From contig JAPFBE010000002.1 in assembly GCA_034336665.1 (NCBI GenBank), positions 83,072,905 through 83,136,904 on the forward strand: a stretch of 64,000 nucleotides of DNA, in the 5' to 3' direction. The notes beneath the pieces were generated by a model. The model had not been told where the DNA came from and made no database searches. It saw only the letters and a program-made list of their open reading frames with translations. Source of the DNA: Luscinia megarhynchos (taxonomy: Eukaryota; Chordata; Aves; Passeriformes; Turdidae). How positions within the stretch are numbered: the stretch's first letter is position 1; each line of letters begins with the position of its first letter. Below, one piece after another: positions 53,651 through 64,000 of this stretch. A program made the translations under genes and the position numbers.

Positions 53651-55408
53651 CCCCTCTCTTTAACTGGGATAAGTTTGGAGTCATTCCTTAAATTTGGGGG
53701 CTGGGGAGGAGGGGGGATGTTTGGAGCATTTTCCCTAAAGTAACAAAAGGAATGAGAAAATAGTGATGCTGTCTGGAGCTAACTTTAAGTGTCGCACGGT
53801 AAGATGCTAAAAGGGGCACATTATGCAGACAAGAGGCTACAAAGCCCGAGAAGGAATGTGTTAAACAATCATTTTATAACGCTGAGTCTGGCCATGCGTT
53901 TGCGTGCGAACATTATTACAGTCTGAAAAAGAGAAAATGTTATTATGCCATGTATCTTTGAGCCATTATTGGAATTAGGTTACAAAGCTTTGACTGCAAG
54001 GTTATTTGAATCTACTGCTTGTTGTTAGTGTCATGCTTTCTATTCAGTATTTTTTTCTGTATTTGTTATTAACCAGTACACTATGAAAAGCAAATAATTT
54101 TTAAAAATATGTCTATAACCGCCCACCACAAGCATATTTTGTGATTGTATATATTTAAAGATCACCGTACACTGTGGGAAAAGCTTTGTAAACCTCTGGA
54201 AAGACAAAGCAGTAAAAAAAAAAAGAAGAATTAAAATACAGGCTTTTTAAACTTACCCCCTTTTTTTTAACATTTCTGTGTAATCTAAGCAGACACATGA
54301 AAAATAGTGACTCTAAATTTGGCAAAATAAAATATTGCCTTACAAAGGGTGATCTAAACATCTTCCCACATAAATATATTAAGACTTCTTTTTCTTTTAA
54401 TTTTGCTTTTCTAGTAAGTGAAAGATAGTATTTTTATTTTGATGTATTTACAGTGTAAATTATGTACATGATATTTCTGTCCTCATCTAATAAATCTGTT
54501 TTTACAGAAGTTGTAGAGGTTAATAGATTTTGAATTGCATTAGATTTTTGTAATAAATGGATATATAAGACAAGACCTTATTAGGTTGATCTTTGTCTGT
54601 GAAATCTGTCTTCTTCAAATAATTTCAGAAACCAAAAATTCAAAATGTAAACTTTACCTAATCATGAATTTTTAAACATATGTCTCTATAAATATTAGTG
54701 CAATTTAATTGCAGAAAATTACTTTGTTACTAATTAGCAGCAAAGTTCTGTAGAGTACCTGAAACTAGTATTTTTATTTTAGTATTTATACTGGAATATA
54801 CTTCTTATAAAGGAAAAATGCTATTGATTGTCTAAATGAACTTTGAATGTAATTTCAATAATATCAAATATTAATACATCACCCCTAGACAGCAAATGTA
54901 TTATCAAGTGACAAATAATTAAAGTAGTTAAAAATTAAACTGAAAAATTAAAAGGTGATGCTTAAATAAATAAAACAAAATATCTCAGTAGAAAATATTT
55001 CTAATAGGCTGTATAGATCTCATTGCATTGTTTCTGTTGTTGCTATGTCTTAATGGTTTTTAGTGTTTATGGGAAAAATTGTTTAAGACAGCAAGAATCT
55101 CGGGTCTTCTCTTTTTTATGAAGGTCAAACTAAATTCAGAATTATAACTGAAAAATGAAATGTAAATACCAAGATCTTTGATAACAAAGTAATTAAAATG
55201 TATGGTTTTGCCTACTGTGTATAATAAGGGCTTATATTTGATCAACCATAAAAGTTATTTAATCATTTTAACCTTGGAATACTACCCCACAAAAAACTAC
55301 TTAATGGAAGTTAGCTGAGAAGCATTAGAGTATCACAACATCAAGAAGGCTGAGCGAGAGGGCACTGAAAATTCAAGCACAGCTTATTTCTGCCATAATA
55401 CTATAGCA
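53651..55408. other. Gene-free AT-rich DNA
   Basis: No gene is seen. The part 54,360-55,260 is among the most AT-rich in the window. Confidence 0.5.
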
Positions 55409-55423
55409 GGTTGCATGGCAACC
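55409..55423. promoter_or_regulatory. RFX-like palindromic site
   Basis: GGTTGCATGGCAACC has 6-bp inverted arms (GGTTGC and GCAACC) around ATG. The RFX X-box consensus is GTTGCC-AT-GGCAAC. This copy is one base shorter, with a C missing from the left half-site, so binding strength is uncertain. It lies in a non-repetitive segment, 55,290-55,560. Confidence 0.35.
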
Positions 55424-58400
55424 AGTGGCTGTGGATTTTGAAGTTACTTTATCTTTATTCAATGAGCAAAGACTTAGCCTGTATTTATTTTGGTAATTTC
55501 TAGAATTAATCAGGTATTTAAGGCCCAGTGTAGCATAAACTTGCTGTGATTTTTTTGATTGGCAAATTTATGTTTACAACTGTTGATGGGAGAAGATGTG
55601 GAAGAAGAGAAGAGCTCAATTGTTCCTCCTAGCATTGCAGACAGTAAGTATTAGACAAGTGCTCAGATCAGGAGCTCATTTGGAGCAAGAGTGTGGCTTG
55701 CAAGTGTCTCCCTGTGATTTAAGTTAGTCATTTTAGGAGGACACTGGAGTTTTCAAAAAAAAACCTGCCATATTTCATTTTAATGTTTCCATTAAAGAAC
55801 AATGCTAAGAGAATTTTAATATTTTTCAGCTGAGTAAGAGCTGTAATCATAAGCCAAAGTCACAAGTGGAAATAGTGTGGCACCCTTGTGGGCATGCATT
55901 ACTTCAGAGAATACAGTAACATACAAATCTCAAAACATATTTTAAAATACTATTTAATTTCCATTACTGTCTTTAAAGTACAAAGGCAACTCTTTTTGTT
56001 TAATATGTTCAGATTTCTGCAAAGTTTCTCTGTATCCCCAGATCTTACTGAAATTAAAGTAAATTAAAAGCACAAAGCACACATCATAATGCTTGTAATG
56101 AATGAGAGGTGTGAACTGGTGGCTCATTTAATGAGAGCTTTTTAGAAATGCACTTTGCCAGAGCATATGAAAAATCTGTAGGATATTTCCAGGTTTCAGA
56201 AGCAGTGTATATTCTTGTAGTGAAAGATGCCATCATAATGCTTGTACATACAGGGGTAGGATTATGATATAAGTGTTCTCTTCATGTGTTTCAGTTTCTA
56301 ACTTTTTGGCTTTTATGCAAAGTACACATTGAATGAACCTTATCACATACACAGCATGAAAGACATCATTAAATCAAGACAGGCTTTCACAACCCTGACT
56401 TACATCATGCACCCCACCAACCTAGCTTTGAAGAACCCTTTTTTCATATGTTCATGAACTTAGCAGATTTATGTGACGGCTTTATTGCTCTATTTTAAAA
56501 TATATTTCCAAAAGTGACATTAGATCAAGACCAAAACTCTAATAAGAAGCCCAGAGTGCTTCTTAGGTGGAAGTGGGCACCCAGCCAGTCAAGCACTGCT
56601 GGTTTGGGAATTCCTTGTCTCCAAGGCAGGCCACTGAAACATGAAATTGCACAACTGCACACAACTGGTGCAGGTCATGCCTTTTCTGAGAGGCTTCCAC
56701 ATCACCCAGTGCTGTCCAGAAAACATGCACCCACAGCATCCATCCACTTTACAGCATAGAAGTTAATTCAGTTAAAATTCGAGCTGAAATGGGTAGTGAA
56801 TGTCTTGGCATGTGTTTTGCACAGGTAGCCTGGAGGTTATAGCATATCTGTGTGCAGCAGCAAGAGGGGCTCCATGCATGTCTGCTTTCAAGCAAAGTGT
56901 GGCAGTTTAGGCTCACTGTGCCTGTCAGCATGCATAAAGTCCCTAATGATCTTCTTGATGAAATAAAGTGATCAATCTTGGCAGTGAAGGCACAACAAAG
57001 TTATTTTAAAAATGCATAGGTTATTTTGTTAAAAACTCCACTAGATAGCTAGTACTTCTGGGAGTTGTGAATGTTGCTAAAATATATATATATTATAGCC
57101 TTTATGATGACAGTTAAAAAGTTATTACAGCCAAATACTTTATGTCAACAATAAGCTACTGCAGTTTAAGAAAAATGAAAGGTTTTCCCCAGAGCCAGTT
57201 GTGTTTTATTTGAACATAGCAGGAAATGAAGCTTAAATATTTTGGGTTGGAACTCTTGGTCCTATCTGAATATTTGTGTTTCATACTTTCCAGAAATTAG
57301 TGAATTTTGGTGACGTCAATTTTGGTCACTTGTTTTTTCTAAATGGAAGATTAATACTAAAATGTGCTAGTATCAGGAAAGGAATCTGCAGTTTCATGGT
57401 GTTTTGTAATAGTAATAAAACTAAGAGACCTATTTGGAGCAAATGATTGTGGTAGTAAGGGGCTTCTGGGTTTTCTAGCTTCCATCCTGGTTAAAAAGCA
57501 AGCTGACCTGTGGTGTTGTCTTGTCTCTATCTTCTTTTGGGGACATGCATTAAGTCATTTGAGTCTGAACAATCAAGCACAATGCAGCACTTGTCAGACC
57601 ATTATGAGATCTCTTTCCTTAGGCTTTGGGTAAAATGTATTAACATTAACCCTGAATGTTATTCCAGTACAAATACAGGAAGGAATTAAAGAGCTGGTCC
57701 AGTGTTAGTGCAGAGGAAATGAGGACTTTGCATCTTCTGATCCTCTCTTCATTTATGCAAGTGATGGCTGCAACAGGAAACTTAAAAAAACCTCTGATCA
57801 AAGCACTGCTGGACCTGACCAACAGCTTTGTTGTAGCTATACTGTGGACAAAATAGTAGAAATCATTTTATCAGGCATTTGAGTGGATTCATTTTATATA
57901 AGGCTTTGGATCAGTTGTTGCTTCTGCTTTTATTTCTGCATGTATTTTTTTAGGCTTAGTGGCTACATGAGAGGATAGAGTTGTAGAAGTTCAGAATATC
58001 CCTTGACACTGGCCCTCCTTGTTTTGTGGGGATGGGCAATCCGATTATAACATTTTACAGGGCACCTGTGCCTTGTTTTTTTAAAAGGAGAAAATTGAAC
58101 ATTCAGTGGTGCTCTGGGCCAGAAATTACTGTCCAAGTAAACTGCAGTACTTATGAATGAGGCATAATAGATTTGTCAGGGCTGTGACCTATTTCAGTAA
58201 CTGTGAAAAAGGAATAATGTTAAGGTGTCAGAGAGGAGTCAAGGTGTGGGGCTTGTTTTCACTGAAACCCTGGGCAGCAAGGAAAGCATGAAGGTAACTC
58301 TTTCTCCTTCAGTATGAAAATAAGAGCCTGGGAACACAGTCAGGAGTCAAACCTTTAGCTGCATTTCTCACTAAATAATTTGCATTCTGTAAAAAGAAAT

Positions 58401-59404
58401 GCACTGTATATATTTATAATATTGAAACCTGGGATTGAAATTGCAAGCCTACAGTGAAACTCACATTTGCAGAACAGAGCTTTATCAATTACTTCTTTTT
58501 TCTGACAGCAATGCCTGCTTTTCCAGAGCAGCCCCCCACGTGTCCTATCCTTTTGCATCAAAGGCACATTGGACACAAATATGTTAGCTAAGTTTTTGCC
58601 ACACTATCAAAGGAAATTTCAAGGAAATGGTCCAGTTTCAAAAATTCTACTAGATACTGTGCATTTGGTTTTAATTTTAAAACTATTTGATCAAAATGTC
58701 AGTGGTGAGTAGATCTTTAGTTGTCTAAATGCATACCTCCTCTTAACAATAACCATAGAACCAAAATTATCAATGTTTTACTTTATTCACATTTTTCTCT
58801 TCCACAATTGCCTGCACTGAGTGTCTCAGAGCACACAGAGGCTAACAGTACAAGTGTAAATTGTCATCTTTTTCTTCTGTCTAGCACTGGAAGGTTATGT
58901 CCTGAAATAATGCATTTAGCAAATGATGAGCCCTGTAAGACAGGACCAGGGCTGGAAGGATTGCAGACAAAATGTGCTCAGAGCTAGAAACAGTCGCACA
59001 GATTGACGACTAAACCCAAATGCTGTCTGTCCCTGAGAGTTTTACATTCATGCCTCTGTGATTGGAAAAAAGAATTTTGCAGCCAAATGCTCTGTTGATT
59101 TACATTCCTGGAAAAACCACTGATTTATGGAAGGTTTTGTAATATAAGTATCACGGTTTATTCTTGATCTTAAAGCTTTAAACTGCAGGAGGGTGCATCA
59201 AGGATCATTTCTAGTTTGCACTGTATTTTGTCTTACATGAATTTGGTTGCTCCAACATCTGTGTACCTCAGTGTACCTGTTTTTACAGCAACTGTGTTCA
59301 GTGTGGGCTGTACTGCATTGTTTTACAAGTATTGAAAGAACAAGAAATGTAAAGGTGTTCTAACTCTATACCATTCTGTTCCTAACAGAAACCTCAGGGG
59401 TTTC
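55424..59404. other. Gene-free DNA
   Basis: No gene is recognised. Short frames at 56,514-56,759 and 57,364-57,856 resemble no known protein. A short alternating AT run lies near 57,081-57,094. Confidence 0.45.
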
Positions 59405-59435
59405 TAGCAGTTTCTAATAGCAGTTTCTATTAGCA
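59405..59435 (+). repeat. 13-bp tandem duplication
   Basis: TAGCAGTTTCTAA is followed at once by TAGCAGTTTCTAT and then a partial third copy, TAGCA. It can also fold as a small hairpin (CTAATAG with CTATTAG). Confidence 0.75.
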
Positions 59436-59631
59436 ATGGCCACAAAAGGAGAGAAACCCCATGCATATGAAAAGTCAGCCCATCACTAAAGGGTCTTGAA
59501 AATCTGACCCAACACAATTTGGGCGAGATCATGCAAAGTAACAGCAGCACAGAAGGGAATTGATCCATTTCTCAGAAAATGTTGCATTGTACATAACCCC
59601 TAGAATATGTCCTTTTTCTGGGTGTTTTTTC

Positions 59632-59732
59632 TTGTTTGTTTGTTTGTTTGTTTGTGTGGTGTTGGGTTTTTGTTTGGTTTTGGTTGATTGGTTGTTTGTT
59701 TGGTTGGCTTTTTGGTTTGATTTGGTTTTTTT
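59632..59732 (+). repeat. GTTT/GGTT low-complexity tract
   Basis: About 100 bases made almost only of G and T. It begins with five GTTT units and decays into GGTT and TTGG variants. It is a degenerate microsatellite and gives a Phe/Leu/Val/Trp-rich frame that is not a gene. Confidence 0.85.
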
Positions 59733-61278
59733 CCATTTAGAATATTTGATAAATACATTCTAACAACTTAAGAAGTAATTTTTGCTTTCGTTCCTTCCTG
59801 CTTACCTTTCAGAGTGAATCATTTGATGTGTATTCTAATTCCACTGGATCAAGTATGACTTTTCATTCATTTCATAGGTATAGCTCACTGAAAACAATAA
59901 AGCTATACAAGACCAAAAGGGAGATGCTACAGGGAAGGTTTAATTCCTTAAATTATAAAATAAATTGGCAATGACTGCACACTGAGACACATCCTAGTCC
60001 CCATGTACTAATTGGATGCCACTTAAAAACATTATGAGAAAAGTATATGAAACTCCAGGTCTTCCAGTCTAAGCATCATTCTGGTTTTATACTGATATTA
60101 ATGACCACAGGTTGGGTAGGGTTGTTTTTTTTTCTTTTTCCCCCACTGTGGTGAAAGTAAGATGCCTGAAGGGAAGCAGAATTAATTAAAATTTCTGATG
60201 AATATTGGACCACTACTGGCATTTGCCTCAGGATCAACAGGTAGGTTCTTAACTTTGTGAGGGAAAACATTATTGAAGAAGGTTGTATTCCTTGTGCAGA
60301 TCAAGTTGTGCTTTTAAAAAATAAAAGAAGTCAGCTGGTGGTCTTGCTTTTAATTATTGAAGCTGTGAGAATTCAAATGACATATTTGCCTCATTTACTT
60401 AGAAGATATTCTTGTATTTATTAAATCATTTGAAGAACATCTGTAACACTTTGATAAGATTTTCTTTCTCATCATGGGAAGCAGGCTGCATTTCAATACC
60501 AGGAAGTACTAGTATTACCAAGTGTTTCCTACTCCATTTACAGGGAAACTGTAATATGTAGACATAAAATTCACCAGAATTTAGAAATGTTTCATTTTGT
60601 AACAATAGTGGACATAAGTCCAATAGTGGGATTAAAGGATCCAGACATAATTATTGTTTAGCTTTTCCTTCTATCACTGCTAGACTGCAAGCTGTTTCTT
60701 AACATTTTTTACCCAGTATTTCCCTCACAAAAGCAGAAGCCTGTAACAGCCTCTCTAGCAACAGTACAGTTGAGATGACAAGAAAGAAATAGAGCATCTT
60801 TAACACTAGCTGTTAAATGCCTAAGAAAAAAGTGATGCTGTCTTTCTGTACTGTTTATGGGTCAAATAAAGATATAGAAAGAGCCAATGTGCATTAGATC
60901 AATCAAAAATAATTTTAAACAACTTGAAATTTCATGTCATTGATACTTTAAGGCTTTTCTGTATTGTGAACACCTTCCTTAGACACAGAGGACAAAGGTT
61001 CAGTGTCTCCAATTGTTTTTACATGTGACTGAGATTTAAAAATCAAAGTTCATGTAACCAAGCACAGTCACAGACAAAGTCCACAATACCAGAGAAAGCA
61101 GGTGAATATGTGTATCCTCCTGTTTACTGAAGAAATCCAAAAGTTAAACTACAGTTTCTAATGGGGTTTTAAAGGATGTCTACTTTTAAAAATTAAGAAT
61201 ACCAGGGTAAATCTCACTTAAAGAGTTTTAATAAGAAATTACATAATATTCTGCTGGAAAAAACATGTGTGGCTCAAT
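59733..61278. other. Gene-free AT-rich DNA
   Basis: No gene or recognisable element. Confidence 0.5.
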
Positions 61279-61300
61279 ATATAATAAATAAATAAATAAA
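61279..61300 (+). repeat. (AAAT)n microsatellite
   Basis: About five AAAT/AATA units, a short simple repeat. Confidence 0.75.
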
Positions 61301-61324
61301 ATGTGGGCATATGCAAAGCTGCAA

Positions 61325-61364
61325 TGCATATACATATGCATATACATGTGTATATGTGCATGCA
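61325..61364. repeat. 40-base alternating pyrimidine-purine tract
   Basis: Every step from 61,325 to 61,364 alternates pyrimidine and purine, using TG, CA and TA steps. It includes a 12-bp tandem pair beginning TGCATATACAT. Such tracts can adopt left-handed DNA under supercoiling, although TA steps weaken this. Confidence 0.8.
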
Positions 61365-64000
61365 AATATCAATATTCTCTACCTATACATAAAAGCTTAT
61401 TTGGCTATCTGTCATTGCATATTCACAGAAATAAGTACCTGCATATACCTTTAGTCTTTCTTACTTCAGAAAACATATTAATTACATAAAATATATTTCC
61501 CTATGTTTCAGAGGTAATTTAAAGAAAATTTTCTGAAAATTATTAAGCACTTTAATTCCTCCTTAATTTTAGTCTGGGGGTTTTATGTCTCCTAAATTGT
61601 TATAAAATATGTATATATAATTATGACCTTTTTTTTTGTATTAGCATTTTATCTTATAAAGAAAAAAATAAGCAAAACTAGCATGTATACTGTAAAAGAA
61701 CTTATATAGGGGGATTTTCTTCAGCCTTCTGTTATGCTTTTTCAGATTATTTGACTGATGTTTAATTGGTTCATCGGTTAAATACTACTAGTCCTGCAGC
61801 TGAAACCAAATCACCTGGAAGTTAAAAGGTCATATTAATACTATATCTCTAAAGGTTACAGAAGAAAGTCAGCAGTGAAACTCCTGCAGACAGTCAGAGA
61901 AGGGGCAGGGCCACTGTGTTATTGATAGACAAAAGGCACTGCTGGATAGCCTGTCTCCATAAAACACTAAAATATTTCAAGAGCTGCTTCACCTATGGGT
62001 AATCTGTAGGGTAGCAGTGAATACACATATGCTCACTATTTTATTTCTCACACTTTTAAATCAGCAATGCCCAACCCATTTTATTATTGCTGGGATTTTT
62101 TTCATTTGCCCAGTCTTCAGTTCTGTCTGTATCTCATCCTCTTCCTGAAGAAGATGTTGATTTTAATCTTTTCCTTTTTAGTATTTATTTATGCTCCTTC
62201 ATTGTCCATAGGCACTACTTGTAAATAACTTGCTGCACTAGATATCATAAAAAATGAAGTTTTAAAAAGCAGTCCGTGCTCCAGATATGCCAGTTTCCTC
62301 TCAGTCACCTCTCCAGGTTGTTCTATTTCTTGCAATCAGAACAATGGGCTACAACCTGATCATTTTCTACTTATATTTCATTTTTCCTCCTTTTCCTACC
62401 CTTATGTCTCTCTTCTACTCTATCAAATTTTTCTATCAAAAAGTCACATCCACAACACTCTAAAAACATACCCATTCTCATAAATCTTTATAATTACTTG
62501 CTCAGTACTTCCATGTACTACACAAGCTGCAGCTTTCTCTCAGAGCACTCTATGATTTTTGCCCTCATTTTCCTGCTGTACCTCAGTCTTTTAGGTTTTC
62601 ACCTTTTCACTTGCAGTGTCTTCTTGCCACAGTCTGCTGTGATCATACCCCAAAATTTTACTACTTCCTCTTAGAAGCAGTTCATGAAAGGATTGATTCC
62701 TTAAAGCATGTTCATGGGAATACTTCGTGTCTTTTCTCTTTGACTGTTAGCAGCTACAGCCTTCTAACTACAAATTTATTCCAGGCTGGACTTCTATTCC
62801 CTTCCATTTAGGTTTAGCCATCTGAATGCTATTGATTGTTAGGCAATTTCAGTACCATGTAGTGATTTAGTAAACAATATGTGAATGGAAAATATATTAT
62901 TTACTTCTGAGGAACCATGTGCTGCTCCTGTAACTTAAAACTCCATATTCCAGCTAGCCTCCATTTTCCATGGGCAAGAGAGACCCTGTTAATGTGAACA
63001 ACAACTGCTAGAGGTTTCTGTGGTTCTGAATCCACGGCTGAAAACACAATAGCTCATACCTTTGATTTTGTGTAGGTGATTTTGCATAACTGTTGTAGGA
63101 ATATTAGAGCATTACAGAATATGACTTGCATCAGTCAATGCTCTTCTTTTTCCTTCTCTCAGAAAAGCATTTTGCTGTTGGTTTTAAATACTGCTGTTCC
63201 TACTAAAACTGTGACTGCAACTGGCTGTGTCTGTGGTTACAGGAAGATCAAAGAAATAAGTTATTTACTCAGATGGATATCTAGGGCTTGTAATTGTATG
63301 CAGTATTGTCATTCAGATACCTTATACATTCTCACTGTCCCTAATTCAGTATTGGTTGTTGGGCTGGCAGCGTTCTCCTTAAATATATTACTTTTAAAAC
63401 TTGTAAATAATGGAGTTATTCCATTTACCATCATAGATGATTCTCTATATTAGGAAAAAATGTTTTGTTCTACTTAATAAAAAAAGTGTGATTTGATGTC
63501 CAATTAACATGTGTGTTTTGGAAACATACCTGGACTAATTTCTAACACTCTTGTGTTTTTGTTCACTTCTGTTACCAAACAAAAACATCCAGTTAATTAT
63601 TTTCTATAATATTAGTGATGTACTTTGCCTTGAGATGCCAGCTCCCTCTGGTTCCCCTGCTCTTTGGATAAATTTTGTACTCAGAAAAACTGTTTACTTG
63701 AAGCTCTGTGCACTTGCTGTAGAAAGTAAAGATTTTCCTGACCCCGGTGGTTTCTTTAAATTGTTCAAGGTGAATTATTGTGGTGTTCATGATGTCTTGA
63801 CTGTCTTACCCTTCTCCTTTCTGCATTATTTTAATTGACTCTCTTTATGTTGTGCCATCCCAGCAAGTACAGTATGTTGAAGCCCCAGAGGGAACTGCAA
63901 GTGAAAACACCTTGTTCTTCTAAGAACTCCAAACTTTTTTTACTGGCTGCAGAATAAATGCTGCCTGAATGAGTAATGATTAGAAAGCTTTTGGAACTGT
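61365..64000. other. Gene-free AT-rich DNA
   Basis: No gene is recognised. The frame at 63,076-63,453 (125 codons) has an acceptor-like pyrimidine tract and CAG near 63,153, but the protein resembles no family and lacks a clear donor. Confidence 0.45.

Overview
This window looks like vertebrate nuclear DNA, most likely from a bird. It is AT-rich and has no dense or operon-like coding. Two retrotransposon copies (8,829-9,125 and 28,264-29,422) are recognisable as CR1 LINEs in reverse orientation, with the 3' end that typifies bird genomes. Only a few per cent of the window is recognisable interspersed repeat, which fits a bird better than a mammal or a lizard. The species cannot be told from the sequence.

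No known protein-coding gene, rRNA or tRNA could be identified. The open reading frames are nearly all under 135 codons, lie on both strands and resemble no family I know. The longest, 284 codons on the minus strand, is a by-product of a stop-free GC-rich tandem repeat. The second longest (158 codons, minus strand) is the decayed end of a CR1 reverse transcriptase. The best candidate for real coding sequence is a 112-base exon-like block at 17,333-17,444 (+). It has a good acceptor, a good donor and protein-like codon use, but I could not assign it to a family. The window is best read as intergenic desert or very large intron.

Layout: 1-8,828 AT-rich, no gene. 8,829-9,125 short CR1. 9,126-13,639 no gene. 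13,640-13,965 ancient LINE reverse-transcriptase fossil of L2-like type, minus strand, with in-frame stops. 17,333-17,444 candidate exon. 21,350-22,930 is the most unusual segment: a block rich in homeodomain-type TAAT sites, joined directly to a CpG island whose core is a 41-bp, G-quadruplex-capable minisatellite, followed by GC-rich unique DNA. 28,264-29,422 long CR1. 33,315-33,382 a pre-microRNA-like hairpin. 34,545-34,609 a perfect 14-bp inverted repeat. From 35,000 to the end the sequence is mostly AT-rich and gene-free, with GC-richer patches, microsatellites, a 40-base run of strictly alternating pyrimidine and purine (61,325-61,364) and several short tandem duplications.

There is no gene system to reconstruct. 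The items most worth following are the minisatellite/CpG island, the 33.3-kb hairpin and the 17.3-kb candidate exon.
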